A stretch of DNA of 64,000 bases from Sphingomonas sp. BT-65 (GCF_026107375.2 NZ_JAPCIA010000001.1:806001-870000), one strand, 5' to 3'. Numbered from the stretch's first letter, positions 25,312 to 34,728 are shown. Notes: generated by a model from the letters alone, not told the origin. Translations and numbers: made by a program.

Positions 25312-26211
25312 TCAGATTTCGCGGTCGAACTTCTCGTAGAGAAAGTCGACGAGTGCCCGCACCCGTGCGATACCGGCGCGTGCCGGCGGCATGAAAATCT
25401 GCAGATCGCCGCCCTCGTGCGGGAAGTCCGGCAGCACCGCCTCGAACTCGCCGCGTGCCAGCGGCTCTTCAACCATGAACATGGGGACGAGCACGATGCC
25501 GAGACTCGCGCGCGCCGCGGCCAGCAGCATCTGCCCGTTGTCGGTGCAGAAGCGCGAGTTTATCCGCACGTGCTCCCAGCCGTCTGGTCCCTGTAGTCGC
25601 CAGCGGCCGGGATCGAGCGCATACAGGATGGTATCGTGGTCGGCCAGGTCCGCCGGCCGGGCGGGACGCCCCCGCGCATCGAGATAGGCCGGGCTCGCCA
25701 CCATCGCCCATCGCACCTTGGCCAGTTTGCGCGTGATGAGGATCGAGTCCGGCACGGCACCCGGCCAGATCGCCAGATCATAGGCCTCCGCGATCATATC
25801 CACCTGGCGATCGGTGAACCGGACGTCGAACTCGATGCGCGGATAGCGCGCCGCGAACTCGGCAAGGATCGGTGCCAGCAGGAACTCGCCGAAGGCGGCG
25901 GGCACCTGGATGCGAAGCTGCCCGAAGATCTCGCTGGTCGACTTGGTGACGACCTCGCGCGCCGACTCCAGCTCCGACAGGCCGGCGGCGGCCCGCTCGT
26001 GATACTCGCGGCCGATATCGGTCAGCGTCGTGCCGCGCGGGGTGCGCGTCAGCAACTGGGCACCGAGCACCCCCTCCAGGCGGCTCACGCGGCGGCTGAC
26101 GATCGATTTGGCGATGCCCAGGCGCGTCGCTGCATTGGCGATGCTCCCCGTCTCCACCACGCGGACGAACGCGATGACATCGAGCAGATCGACCGGCGCG
26201 GGTTCCGGCAT
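25312..26211 (-). CDS. LysR-family transcriptional regulator (CrgA-like group)
   Basis: A 299-residue LTTR with HTH VIAFVRVVETGSIANAATRL followed by GIAKSIVSRRVSRLE, and a periplasmic-binding-type effector domain. The ATG at 26211 gives the usual LTTR N-terminus; the longer frame upstream overlaps the divergent promoter region. It diverges from the alcohol dehydrogenase/MBL operon at 26317 and is its likely regulator. Confidence 0.9.
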   Translation of the reverse strand: MPEPAPVDLLDVIAFVRVVETGSIANAATRLGIAKSIVSRRVSRLEGVLGAQLLTRTPRGTTLTDIGREYHERAAAGLSELESAREVVTKSTSEIFGQLRIQVPAAFGEFLLAPILAEFAARYPRIEFDVRFTDRQVDMIAEAYDLAIWPGAVPDSILITRKLAKVRWAMVASPAYLDARGRPARPADLADHDTILYALDPGRWRLQGPDGWEHVRINSRFCTDNGQMLLAAARASLGIVLVPMFMVEEPLARGEFEAVLPDFPHEGGDLQIFMPPARAGIARVRALVDFLYEKFDREI

Positions 26212-26316
26212 GCGCAACTCCAGGTTCCTGCCTTGGCGGCTATTGCAACAGGGCACGAGGGGTAAACCAGACGGCGACGCAGCGGAAGACCGCTTACGAA
26301 CCTCATGGAGGACCCG

Positions 26317-27477
26317 ATGAACCAGCCAGCACTTGCCAGTGCCGCACAGCAACAAGCCACGATCACCCATGCCCGCGCGGCCGTGGTCGAGCAAAAGGAT
26401 GGACCGTTCATCATGCAGGACATCGCTCTCGAAGCGCCGCGAGCCGACGAAGTTCTAGTTCGCATGGTCGCGACCGGCATCTGCGCAACCGACTCGCATG
26501 TCCGCCAACAACTGATGCCGTCGCCGTTGCCCGCCATTCTCGGTCACGAAGGCGCCGGCGTCGTCATGCGGACCGGCGCATCGGTCACCCATCTAAAGCC
26601 GGGCGACCATGTCGTGTTGTCCTATCATTCCTGCGGACAGTGCAAGCCGTGCCTGTCCTCTCATGCCGCCTATTGCGAGAAGGTCTGGGAGGCGAATTTT
26701 GCGGGGGCGCGGCTGGACGGCACCATCGGCGTCGAGCGACACGGCGCCGACGACCTCCACGCGCATTTCTTCGGACAGTCGTCCTTTGCGACCTATGCGC
26801 TGGCACACCAGCGCAACACCGTCAAAGTGCCGGATGATCTCCCGCTGGAGATTATGGGGCCGCTAGGCTGCGGCTTCCAGACGGGCGCGGGTGCGATCCT
26901 CAAGGCGATGAAGGTGCCAGTGGGCGCGAGCGTCGCCGTCTTCGGCGTCGGCGCGGTCGGCCTTGCCGCCATCATGGCGGCGAAGGTCGCGGATGCCGCA
27001 ACCGTCATCGCGATCGACGTGAATGCCGAACGGCTCGAGCTCGCAAGCGAACTCGGCGCGACACACATCGTGAACGTCTCCGAAGAGCCGGATGTGACGG
27101 CCGCGATCCGCGCGATCTCGCCACGCGGGGTCGAATTCGTCCTCGACACCAGCGGGCGCGCCGCCAACCTCGATGCCGGTATCGGCGCGCTGGCGCCGAT
27201 GGGGCATTTCGGCTTCGTCGCCTTCAACGCGCATTCGGGCGCGTTCGTCGACGCATCGCGCCTGACCATCGGGCAGACGCTGCAGGGCATCATCCAGGGC
27301 GACGCAATTTCCGCACTGATGATCCCCGAGCTGATCGGCCTCTATCGCACCGGTCGCTTCCCGTTCGACCGCCTCATCACCTTCTACGACTTCGGGGACA
27401 TCAACCGGGCATTCGACGACGTAGTCGCCGGCCGCGTCATCAAGGCGGTGCTGCGGTTCGACGCCGCGCACGCCTGA
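26317..27477 (+). CDS. zinc-dependent alcohol dehydrogenase (aryl/benzyl alcohol dehydrogenase type)
   Basis: A 386-residue MDR with the full zinc set: catalytic Cys in GICATDSHV, His-Glu in LGHEGAGVV, four structural Cys in CGQCKPCLSSHAAYC and Cys in LGCGFQTGAG. The NAD loop is VFGVGAVGLAAIM. The family oxidises aromatic or medium-chain alcohols. The ATG at 26317 follows GGAGG by six bases. It is followed 27 bases later by an MBL-fold hydrolase, forming a two-gene unit. Confidence 0.92.
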   Translation: MNQPALASAAQQQATITHARAAVVEQKDGPFIMQDIALEAPRADEVLVRMVATGICATDSHVRQQLMPSPLPAILGHEGAGVVMRTGASVTHLKPGDHVVLSYHSCGQCKPCLSSHAAYCEKVWEANFAGARLDGTIGVERHGADDLHAHFFGQSSFATYALAHQRNTVKVPDDLPLEIMGPLGCGFQTGAGAILKAMKVPVGASVAVFGVGAVGLAAIMAAKVADAATVIAIDVNAERLELASELGATHIVNVSEEPDVTAAIRAISPRGVEFVLDTSGRAANLDAGIGALAPMGHFGFVAFNAHSGAFVDASRLTIGQTLQGIIQGDAISALMIPELIGLYRTGRFPFDRLITFYDFGDINRAFDDVVAGRVIKAVLRFDAAHA

Positions 27478-27504
27478 GCCACACAGCAGAAAGGAAACAA
27501 AGCC

Positions 27505-28584
27505 ATGTGCAACAATCACCAGAAGGCGATCGTCGCCGACGACACGCCAGCGTTCTTCGCGATCGACCGCTACGGCTTTCCCGAAGCGGGCGAGCATCCG
27601 GCCGATCCGCCGCACTACTATCCACCCTATTTCAGCAGCGAGAAATTTCAGACCCTCGGCTACCATGTCGAGGAGCTTCGCGACGGCTTCTACTGGGTCA
27701 CCAGCGGTGGGTACGACGCGGCCTTCGTCGTGACGGAAGACGGCGTGATCGCGATCGACGCACCTCCGACGATCGGCGAAAACATGCTGGCGGCGATCGA
27801 GGAGGTCACCGACAAGGCGGTGACACACGTCATCTACAGCCATTGGCACACCGACCATATCGGCGCCGCATCGGTGTTCGGCTCCGGCGTGGAGATCGTC
27901 GCGCACGCGATCACCAAGGAATTGCTCGAACGCTTTCCCGACCCGAACCGCCCGATCCCGACTCTGACGTTCGACAAGGATTACACGCTGAACGTCGGCG
28001 GCGTGACTCTGGAGTTGTCGTACAAGGGCGAGAACCACTGCCCCGGCAACATCTTCATCTATGCGCCGGCCCATAGAGTGCTGACCGTCATCGACATCAT
28101 CAGCCCCGGCAGCGCCACCTTCATGCATTGCGATGCGTCGCAGAACATCATGGGCTGGTATCAGGCGCAACAGCAGTTGACGGAGTTCGACTTCGACTTC
28201 CTGGTCGCCGGTCACCACATGACTTACGGCACACCCGAGACGGTGAAGGCCTCGATCGAATACTTCGCCGACGTCCTCGACGGCGCACAAGCCGCGGTCG
28301 ACCGCTTCTCCCGCTCCGACGCGCTGATCGGCATCCTCGACGGTGCGGGCTGGGACAAAGTTTTCGTGGGAACAGAGAACTGGATCAACTCGATGGCGAA
28401 CTACGCCACGAAGTATGTGCTCGAGAAGCGCAGCAGCAACGGGCAGCTGTGGTCGGAACGGCTGGCCGGGGTGACCACCCAGACGAAATATCACGCCTAC
28501 ACGGTGCTGGAGTCGATCAGGCTCGAGCGCCCGCGGCCGAACTATCGCCTGCGCGGCGAGAACGCGCCGCCCTTCCTGACCTGA
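27505..28584 (+). CDS. MBL-fold metallo-hydrolase
   Basis: A 359-residue protein with the metallo-beta-lactamase-fold metal motif YSHWHTDHIGA (HxHxDH) near residue 112, a third His in GENHCPGN and a C-terminal His in VAGHHMTYG. AAAGGAAA precedes the ATG. Co-transcription with the zinc alcohol dehydrogenase suggests joint processing of one substrate, for example a lactone or thioester, but this is not provable here. It has no signal peptide. Confidence 0.9.
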   Translation: MCNNHQKAIVADDTPAFFAIDRYGFPEAGEHPADPPHYYPPYFSSEKFQTLGYHVEELRDGFYWVTSGGYDAAFVVTEDGVIAIDAPPTIGENMLAAIEEVTDKAVTHVIYSHWHTDHIGAASVFGSGVEIVAHAITKELLERFPDPNRPIPTLTFDKDYTLNVGGVTLELSYKGENHCPGNIFIYAPAHRVLTVIDIISPGSATFMHCDASQNIMGWYQAQQQLTEFDFDFLVAGHHMTYGTPETVKASIEYFADVLDGAQAAVDRFSRSDALIGILDGAGWDKVFVGTENWINSMANYATKYVLEKRSSNGQLWSERLAGVTTQTKYHAYTVLESIRLERPRPNYRLRGENAPPFLT

Positions 28585-28699
28585 TCCGCCAAGGCCTCGC
28601 GGCAGCCGAAACTACCGCAGGCCGTCTCCTTCCGGACACGCGCCACGGCGCGCGTGCCACGGATCGGCACGCCCGCTCCCCTCCGCAAAGGACGATGCG

Positions 28700-28831
28700 A
28701 TGACGAACTCTCCGGCCCGGAACTGGATCAACGGCGCCTTCGCCGCGCCGATGGCGCCTCCCGCAGCGCCCGCTCGATACGGGGGCAGCGAAAGCGATGC
28801 AGTCGATCGGTCCGGATGCGCGGACGCCTGA
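28700..28831 (+). pseudogene. short frame resembling an aldehyde dehydrogenase N-terminus (remnant)
   Basis: A 43-residue frame beginning MTNSPARNWINGAF after AAAGGACG. RNWINGxF is typical of aldehyde dehydrogenase N-termini, but no ALDH sequence follows before the stop. It would be a fitting partner for the upstream alcohol dehydrogenase. It lies in the 454-base gap 28585-29038. The rest of that gap holds one weak frame (28853-29029, 58 codons) for which I see no support. Confidence 0.35.
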
Positions 28832-29038
28832 CGGAGATATGGAGACGGACGCATGTTGAATCTTACGCTCGGCCACGATCTCACGCTGGGTCTTGGGGCG
28901 GCTTTGCTTTCCCCAAGCGGCGCCGACGCAGATGTACCGCCATCAGACGCCCAGGCATGGTTTCGCACTCTGGAGAAGACCACGGGCGGTGCGGCGGTCG
29001 CTTGCCGACGTTGGCTTCTGCGACGATAGGGTCGCGTG

Positions 29039-29995
29039 ATGGACTTGCATGGCATCGATCTCAACTTGCTGGTGGCATTCGACGCGTTGATCGCCGAACG
29101 AAACGTCACCCGCGCCGGCCTGCGAATTGGCCGCACCCAGCCGGCGATGAGCGCGGCGTTGGGCCGCCTGCGCGATCTGCTCCAGGACGAACTGTTCGTC
29201 CGGGGACCCAAAGGCCTGCAGCCTACGCCGCGTGCGCTCGAGCTGGCGGAACCGATTTCGCGCGCGTTGCGCGATATCCAACACACGCTGGTCTTCACGC
29301 AGGCGTTCGAGCCGAGCGCTGCGTCGATTACTTTCTCGCTCGGCTTGTCGGGCCATGCCGAAAGCGTCGTGTTGCCGCCGCTGTTGCAGATCCTCGCGGC
29401 CCGCGCACCGCTTATCGATCTCCGCGTCCGCGACTACGCTACGCGGGACGAGGCAACGCGGATGCTCGATGCCGGCGAAGTCGACGTGGCAATCGGCCTG
29501 CCGCCCGTCGATCGTGGGCGCATTCTGTCCGCCCGCCTGTTTCAGGAACGGTTCGTCTGCATCCTGCGGAGGGACCATCCCGCCGCGAGCCGGGCACTCG
29601 ACCTTGAACGTTTCCTGTCGCTCCCGCACATCCTCGTCTCGCCGGAGAACGAAGGGCTGGACGTGGCCGATGCGGCGCTCGCCAGCAAGGGTCTGAAGCG
29701 TCGGGTGGCGCTGACCATACAGCATATGGCGAGCGCGCCCGCACTGGTCGCCGCCTCCGACATGGTCGCTACGGTTCTTGAAAGTGTCGTACGGCGGTCG
29801 GGCTGCGCGGAGCAGCTGAATGTCAGCGACTTCCCGCTGCGCCTGAACCCCGTACCCTTCGTCCTCAACTGGCACCGCCGGAACGACCAACACCCCGCCC
29901 AACGTTGGTTCCGCGCCTGCCTGTCCGGTGCTTTCCCCCATGTTTGGCAGAGATCGGAGCAGGTCTGTGCGGATCTCCGACAGCAATATTATTGA
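29039..29995 (+). CDS. LysR-family transcriptional regulator (NodD-like group)
   Basis: A 318-residue LTTR: LNLLVAFDALIAERNVTRAG plus GRTQPAMSAALGRLRDLL as HTH, then the effector domain. ATG 29039 is chosen over the adjacent GTG 29036. It is followed in the same direction by a Gal80-like oxidoreductase, an AKR and a hydrolase. It shares the ERNVTRA HTH type with the regulator at 14562. Confidence 0.9.
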   Translation: MDLHGIDLNLLVAFDALIAERNVTRAGLRIGRTQPAMSAALGRLRDLLQDELFVRGPKGLQPTPRALELAEPISRALRDIQHTLVFTQAFEPSAASITFSLGLSGHAESVVLPPLLQILAARAPLIDLRVRDYATRDEATRMLDAGEVDVAIGLPPVDRGRILSARLFQERFVCILRRDHPAASRALDLERFLSLPHILVSPENEGLDVADAALASKGLKRRVALTIQHMASAPALVAASDMVATVLESVVRRSGCAEQLNVSDFPLRLNPVPFVLNWHRRNDQHPAQRWFRACLSGAFPHVWQRSEQVCADLRQQYY

Positions 29996-30131
29996 TTGGG
30001 AGCAAGCGACGCCGCCATCCATGCGGTGGATGATGATGCATACTGGATATCGATTTAGATTGATTATTCCCGTCACCTAAATGTCCGGCAACGGCGCGAC
30101 TTCATGCGCCAATGGCTGGAGCATCATCATC

Positions 30132-31229
30132 ATGACGGACGGTAAGTTTCGTGTCGGCATTATCGGCGCGGACACGCAGGCAAGCTGGGCGGGCGCATCC
30201 CACATTCCCGCCCTCGCGGCGCAACCCTCGCTGGTCCTCGCTGGCGTTGCCACACGTCGCGAGGAAAGCGCCAAGGCAGCCGCCGAGGTGTTCGGCGCCG
30301 AACGCTGGTATGCCGACCCTTTCAAGCTCATCGAGGACAAGGGGATCGACGTCGTCACCGTCGCCGTGAAGGTGCCGGCGCACCATGATCTGGTGATGGC
30401 TGCGCTGGCCGCGGGCAAGGCGGTTTACGCGGAGTCTCCCCTGGGCGCGACGCTCGCAGAAACCGAGGCGATGGCGGCAGCGGGCAGATCTCTTCACACC
30501 GCGATCGGATTGCAGGGCCGGCACAATCCCGCGGTCCGCCGCGCGGCCGAACTGGTCGCTTCGGGCAAGCTCGGCCGCCTGTTGTCGGCGCGCGTCGATG
30601 CGACGACGTTCGGCTATGGGCCGCAAGTGACGAGCAACTACGACTATTTCAACAAGGCCGCGTCCGGCGCCAGCTTCATGACTATCACCGTCGGCCACGT
30701 CCTCGACGTGATCGAAGCCGTGCTCGGCGACATCACGCAGGTTGATGCGCGCACCGCGTTGCACTGGCCGCAGATCGAGGTGGTCGACACCGGCGAAACT
30801 TCCACTCGCGAGATCCCCGACCATCTGGACCTGATCGCCGCGACGGCGACCGGCACCCCGGTATCGGTCCAGGTGCTGGCCGGCGTGCCCGCAGACGAAG
30901 CGCGGTTCCGCTTCGATATCCGCGGCACGGAAGGACGCCTGACGCTGACCGGCGATCACCTCGCCGGCGTGCAGGTCGGCGATCTCCGCCTGACGGCCTC
31001 CGTCGATTTTGCCGCTCCCGACGCGCCCATCGCGACCGGCGTCGGGCCTACAGCGGCCGACTTCTGGGCCGGCGCGGCGATCAATGTCGGCGAGGTCTAT
31101 GCCTCGCTCGCGCGCGATCTGGTGGCGGGCACCTACCACACGCCCGGCTTCGACCACGCGCTCCATAACAGCCGCCTCGTCGCTGCCGTCGAGCGTGCGG
31201 CGCAGTCCGGCGAGCGGCAGTCGATCTGA
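30132..31229 (+). CDS. Gfo/Idh/MocA-family protein, Gal80-like (EKP lysine absent)
   Basis: A 365-residue protein: N-terminal Rossmann domain (FRVGIIGADTQASWAGASHI) and a C-terminal Gfo/Idh/MocA beta-sheet domain. The catalytic EKP motif of the family reads ESP at residues 101-103 (VYAESPLG), so the usual Lys is missing, as in Gal80-type members. It may bind NAD(P) without classical dehydrogenase activity. The ATG at 30132 is preferred; ATG 30081 is possible. The AKR gene follows 16 bases later. Confidence 0.85.
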   Translation: MTDGKFRVGIIGADTQASWAGASHIPALAAQPSLVLAGVATRREESAKAAAEVFGAERWYADPFKLIEDKGIDVVTVAVKVPAHHDLVMAALAAGKAVYAESPLGATLAETEAMAAAGRSLHTAIGLQGRHNPAVRRAAELVASGKLGRLLSARVDATTFGYGPQVTSNYDYFNKAASGASFMTITVGHVLDVIEAVLGDITQVDARTALHWPQIEVVDTGETSTREIPDHLDLIAATATGTPVSVQVLAGVPADEARFRFDIRGTEGRLTLTGDHLAGVQVGDLRLTASVDFAAPDAPIATGVGPTAADFWAGAAINVGEVYASLARDLVAGTYHTPGFDHALHNSRLVAAVERAAQSGERQSI

Positions 31230-31245
31230 TCCAGGGAGACATGTC

Positions 31246-32262
31246 ATGCGCTTGCGCAAACTTGGCAGCAGTGGGTTGTTCGTGTCCGAACTCTGCTTTG
31301 GCGCGATGACCTTCGGCGGCACGGACGGCCTGTGGGGACAGGTCGGCAAATTGGGACAGGAGGATGCCGATGCGCTGGTCGGCGCTGCGCTCGACGCGGG
31401 CGTGAACCTGTTCGACACGGCGAATGTCTACGCGCATGGCCGGAGCGAAGAGATTCTCGGCCGCTCGCTGAAAAACATCGGCGTCGCCCGGGATCACCTG
31501 ATCGTGGCCACGAAGGTGGCCTCGTCGATGGGCGAAGGGCCGAACCAGGGCGGCGCATCGCGCCGACACATCCTTAGCGAATGCCATGCCAGCCTGCGCC
31601 GGCTAGCGCTCGACCATATCGACCTCTACCAGGTTCACGCCTTCGATCCCGCGACTCCGGTCGAGGAGACGCTGGAGGCGCTCGACACGCTCGTGCGTGC
31701 CGGTGACGTTCGATACATCGGGCTTTCGAACTGGGCCGCCTGGCAGATCATGAAAGCGATCGGCATCGCGCGGGCGCGTAACCTGGCCCCGATCACCTCG
31801 CTCCAGGCCTATTACACGCTCGTCGGCCGCGACGCCGAGCGCGAGATCGTGCCGCTGCTGACCGCCGAACAGGTCGGCATGATGGTCTGGAGCCCGCTTG
31901 CCGGTGGTTATCTCAGCGGCAAATATGCCGATGGCGGCAATCTTGAAGCGGCACGGCAGACCGAGCTCGACTTTCCACCGATCGATCGCGTCCGTGGAGA
32001 ACCGCTGATCGGCGTGTTGAAGGAAGTCGCGATCAAGCATGGGCGCCGGCCCGCGCAGATCGCTATAGCATGGCTGCTAAAACAGCCCGTGGTGTCCACC
32101 GTCATCATAGGCGCAAAGCGCGTCGAGCAATTGCACGAGAATCTACAGGCAGCGGAGGTCGAACTCGATCCGGACGACATGGGTCGCCTGGGCGCAGCCA
32201 GCCGCCTTCCGATAGAGTATCCGGGCTGGCTGCTGAACCGGACGGCGGAGCGAGATATGTGA
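31246..32262 (+). CDS. aldo/keto reductase
   Basis: A 338-residue (beta/alpha)8 NADPH-dependent reductase. Catalytic residues: Asp and Tyr in LFDTANVYAHGRSEEILG, Lys in LIVATKVASS and His in LYQVHAFD; the cofactor segment near the end is STVIIGAKRVEQLHENL. Its sugar-like or xenobiotic carbonyl substrate is unknown. The gap of 16 bases after the Gal80-like gene indicates an operon. The ATG at 31246 follows GGGAG. Confidence 0.92.
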   Translation: MRLRKLGSSGLFVSELCFGAMTFGGTDGLWGQVGKLGQEDADALVGAALDAGVNLFDTANVYAHGRSEEILGRSLKNIGVARDHLIVATKVASSMGEGPNQGGASRRHILSECHASLRRLALDHIDLYQVHAFDPATPVEETLEALDTLVRAGDVRYIGLSNWAAWQIMKAIGIARARNLAPITSLQAYYTLVGRDAEREIVPLLTAEQVGMMVWSPLAGGYLSGKYADGGNLEAARQTELDFPPIDRVRGEPLIGVLKEVAIKHGRRPAQIAIAWLLKQPVVSTVIIGAKRVEQLHENLQAAEVELDPDDMGRLGAASRLPIEYPGWLLNRTAERDM

Positions 32263-32367
32263 TCAATGTTGCCAGCGTTCACACAGAGCGCACGACGGCA
32301 AGGGTTCCGCTAATGGCAACGCCGGGTTTCTCCAACGCCGGCTTCCGCAACGCCTCCACCGCCCTAT

Positions 32368-32392
32368 TCTCCTGATAACAATCATCAGGAGA
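32368..32392. promoter_or_regulatory. perfect hairpin enclosing the ribosome-binding site of the hydrolase gene
   Basis: TCTCCTGAT and ATCAGGAGA form a 9-bp perfect stem with a 7-base loop. The right arm contains the AGGAGA Shine-Dalgarno of the gene starting at 32400, so the mRNA could hide its own ribosome-binding site. As DNA it could equally be an operator palindrome. Confidence 0.6.
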
Positions 32393-32399
32393 TCGCGAC

Positions 32400-33122
32400 A
32401 TGCCTGCAGTCCTCGTCCACGGCGTACCCGACACTCACCGGCTCTGGGACACCGTCCGCTCTCATCTTGAGCGCAACGACATTATCACGGTCGATCTCCC
32501 CGGCTTTGGCAATCCGTTGCCGTCGGACTTCAGGTCAACAAAGGAAGAGTATCTCGACTGGCTTATCAACCGGATCGATGAGATCGGCGAACCCGTAGAT
32601 CTGGTCGGTCATGACTGGGGATGCCTGCTGACAGGCCGTCTCACGTCAATCCGACCGGATCTGGTGCGGACCTGGACCGGCATCAGCGGACCCATCGATC
32701 CAGAATACCCATGGCACTATCTCGCCAAGATCTGGCAGACGCCAGGTGAGGGCGAGCAATGGATGAAGGATCTCGACCTCGAGGAATTTGCGGCGAAACT
32801 CGTCGAGGCACAGATGCCGAAAGATGCGGCGGATGAATCGGTTCGGCATCTCGATGCCACTATGCGGACAAGCATTCTCGCACTTTACCGTTCCGCAATC
32901 GAGGTCGGGGCGGAGTGGAAACCGGGTTTGAGCGGCATAACCGCGCCAGCGCTGGTGATCTGGGGTCTGGACGATCCGTTTCTGCCGCACCGCTTCGCCG
33001 ACGAGCTCGGCAATGCCACACACGCACGCGCCGTCGTGAAGCTGCGCGCCTCGCATTGGCCGATGATAGAGCGTCCGGCCGATGTCGCGCGCGAACTCGA
33101 GGCCCATTGGACTCAAGCTTAA
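32400..33122 (+). CDS. alpha/beta hydrolase (Asp-nucleophile, dehalogenase/epoxide-hydrolase-like)
   Basis: A 240-residue protein starting at the oxyanion strand (AVLVHGVPDTHRLWD). The nucleophile elbow is VGHDWGCLLTG with Asp as nucleophile, the acid is in WGLDDPFLPH and the His near ASHWPMIERP. It is short compared with typical 290-residue members, lacking the first two strands, but many bacterial homologs begin this way. Its ribosome-binding site lies in a perfect hairpin. A hairpin after the stop (33134-33155) may end transcription. Confidence 0.88.
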   Translation: MPAVLVHGVPDTHRLWDTVRSHLERNDIITVDLPGFGNPLPSDFRSTKEEYLDWLINRIDEIGEPVDLVGHDWGCLLTGRLTSIRPDLVRTWTGISGPIDPEYPWHYLAKIWQTPGEGEQWMKDLDLEEFAAKLVEAQMPKDAADESVRHLDATMRTSILALYRSAIEVGAEWKPGLSGITAPALVIWGLDDPFLPHRFADELGNATHARAVVKLRASHWPMIERPADVARELEAHWTQA

Positions 33123-33133
33123 TTCCCTGCGCG

Positions 33134-33155
33134 TGCGTGGGCTCAAATCCACGCA
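33134..33155. terminator. hairpin after the hydrolase gene (possible terminator)
   Basis: TGCGTGG and CCACGCA pair around an 8-base loop, starting 12 bases after the stop. It has no clear U-tract, so intrinsic termination is uncertain. Confidence 0.35.
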
Positions 33156-33278
33156 GGCGCAACGCGAACGGCAATGCCTGGTCACTCGCTATGCGCCCGA
33201 GCATTTGTCCGGAACGAAACCATGGTGAAGCAGCACGGCGCGCCTTGCCCGGGCTCCACCAGACAGGAGCGCGCCTAC

Positions 33279-34436
33279 ATGACCAATTCAGCAAACACCC
33301 GGATCGGCGTCGGCATCGTCGGCGCCAGTGCCGATCGAGGCTGGGGCGGAATCGCTCACGTCCCGGCGCTGCGGGCGCTCGATGCGTTCCAGATCCGCGC
33401 CGTCAGCACGACTCGTATGGAGAGCGCGAACGCGACCGCCAGCCGACTGGGCGCCGATCTCGCCTTTGACACACATCAGGCGCTGGTCCTGCGGCCGGAG
33501 GTCGACCTGGTGGTGGTTGCGGTTAAGGTGCCGGAGCACAAGCAGATCGTTTCCGATGCGCTCGCCGCGGGCAAGATGGTCTATTGCGAATGGCCGCTCG
33601 CGCGAAACCTATCGGAAGCCGAAGCGCTGGAGGGGCTTGCCCGCGAACGGCGGCTGCGCACGGTCATCGGGTTGCAGGGCGGCCTGCACCCGCCGATCCG
33701 CTACCTTCACGACCTCGTCCGGCAGGGCGTGATCGGCCTGCCGCTCAGCACGAGCGTCCGAGCGCATCTGAACGAAGACATGTGGGTCGGCCGATATGAC
33801 CCGCCATTCGAATACATGGCTCGCGCCGAGAATGGCGCCACGCTTCAAAGCATCATGCTCGGCCACGCGCTCCAACCGCTCGCGCACGTACTCGGCGCAT
33901 TCGAGAGCCTGTCCGCCGTCGTCGCCAATCAGCGCGGCGACGGCGTCCGCCTCTCGGATGGCACGTCCCTCCCGAAGGACGCGCCGGACGAGATCGTCGT
34001 CGCCGGCGTTCTCGAAGGCGGGATCGTCACTTCGCTGCACTTCAGCGCCGGGCAGCCCGCCGGCTCGGCGATGGTGTGGGAGATCCAGGGCACGGGAGGC
34101 AGTCTGCACGTTGAGACGGCGTCGGGCTACATCCACTTCGGCGATGTGACCATCACGTTGCGCGACAGCGAGCCTGTCCAGCAGCTACAGGTCCCGCCCG
34201 CATATGCGGCTCCCGACCTGCAACTCGAAGCGCCCGCGGCGGGCGTCGCCCGCCTCTACGCCCAGCTCGCTGCCGACCTCCGCGACGGAACCGCAGATGC
34301 GCCGGACTTCGCGGTCGCGCTCGATCGTCACCGGGTGCTCGAGGCGATCACAGAGGCCGCTGAAACGGGGCATCGCCAGCATCTGTCCCCCTCAGCGGAG
34401 TCAACTCCGATCCCTGAAACCCAGGAAGCGCCCTGA
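33279..34436 (+). CDS. Gfo/Idh/MocA-family protein, Gal80-like (EWP in place of EKP)
   Basis: A 385-residue protein with Rossmann start VGIVGASADRGWGGIAHVPA. The family EKP motif reads EWP at residues 104-106 (VYCEWPLARN), the form seen in Gal80-type proteins. The second domain is of Gfo/Idh/MocA type. The ATG at 33279 is supported by AGGAG nine bases upstream. It is a paralog of the protein at 30132. Catalysis without the Lys is doubtful, so a sensor or binding role is possible. Confidence 0.85.
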   Translation: MTNSANTRIGVGIVGASADRGWGGIAHVPALRALDAFQIRAVSTTRMESANATASRLGADLAFDTHQALVLRPEVDLVVVAVKVPEHKQIVSDALAAGKMVYCEWPLARNLSEAEALEGLARERRLRTVIGLQGGLHPPIRYLHDLVRQGVIGLPLSTSVRAHLNEDMWVGRYDPPFEYMARAENGATLQSIMLGHALQPLAHVLGAFESLSAVVANQRGDGVRLSDGTSLPKDAPDEIVVAGVLEGGIVTSLHFSAGQPAGSAMVWEIQGTGGSLHVETASGYIHFGDVTITLRDSEPVQQLQVPPAYAAPDLQLEAPAAGVARLYAQLAADLRDGTADAPDFAVALDRHRVLEAITEAAETGHRQHLSPSAESTPIPETQEAP

Positions 34437-34467
34437 TCCGCCCCGCCGTCGCCCATCTACGCGCCTG

Positions 34468-34581
34468 CACTCGCCTGCTGACCGACGATTGCGGGAGATC
34501 AAGCGCGGCAGCAGCCTGGCGAAAGCTGCCGGTTTCGGCAGCGGCAAGTGCGCAACGCAAATTGCGCAGGTCGAGCGTCAT
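34468..34581 (-). pseudogene. LysR HTH fragment
   Basis: A minus-strand frame from ATG 34581 encodes 38 residues of a typical LTTR HTH (LRNLRCALAAAETGSFRQAA, then ALDLPQSSVSRRV). After that the sequence turns into unrelated residues and meets the 3' end of the Gfo gene. The rest of the regulator is gone. The 292-base gap 34437-34728 contains nothing else I can identify. Confidence 0.75.
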
Positions 34582-34728
34582 ATTGGGCACAATCAGCTTC
34601 CGACAGGGTTGGTCAAAGAAAAGGGATGAAGGGCTTCGAAAAGGCCCATCTCCCTCTAATCCTTGTTCTTTCATCGACAGATCGAGCTACTGCGCATTCT
34701 TGATGAAGGTCTTGGTCAGACGACGAGT

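Noticed and set aside
26863-28494. Minus-strand open frame (543 codons) opposite the ADH/MBL pair
   Set aside because: The plus strand has intact zinc-ADH and HxHxDH motifs; the opposite frame has no domain.
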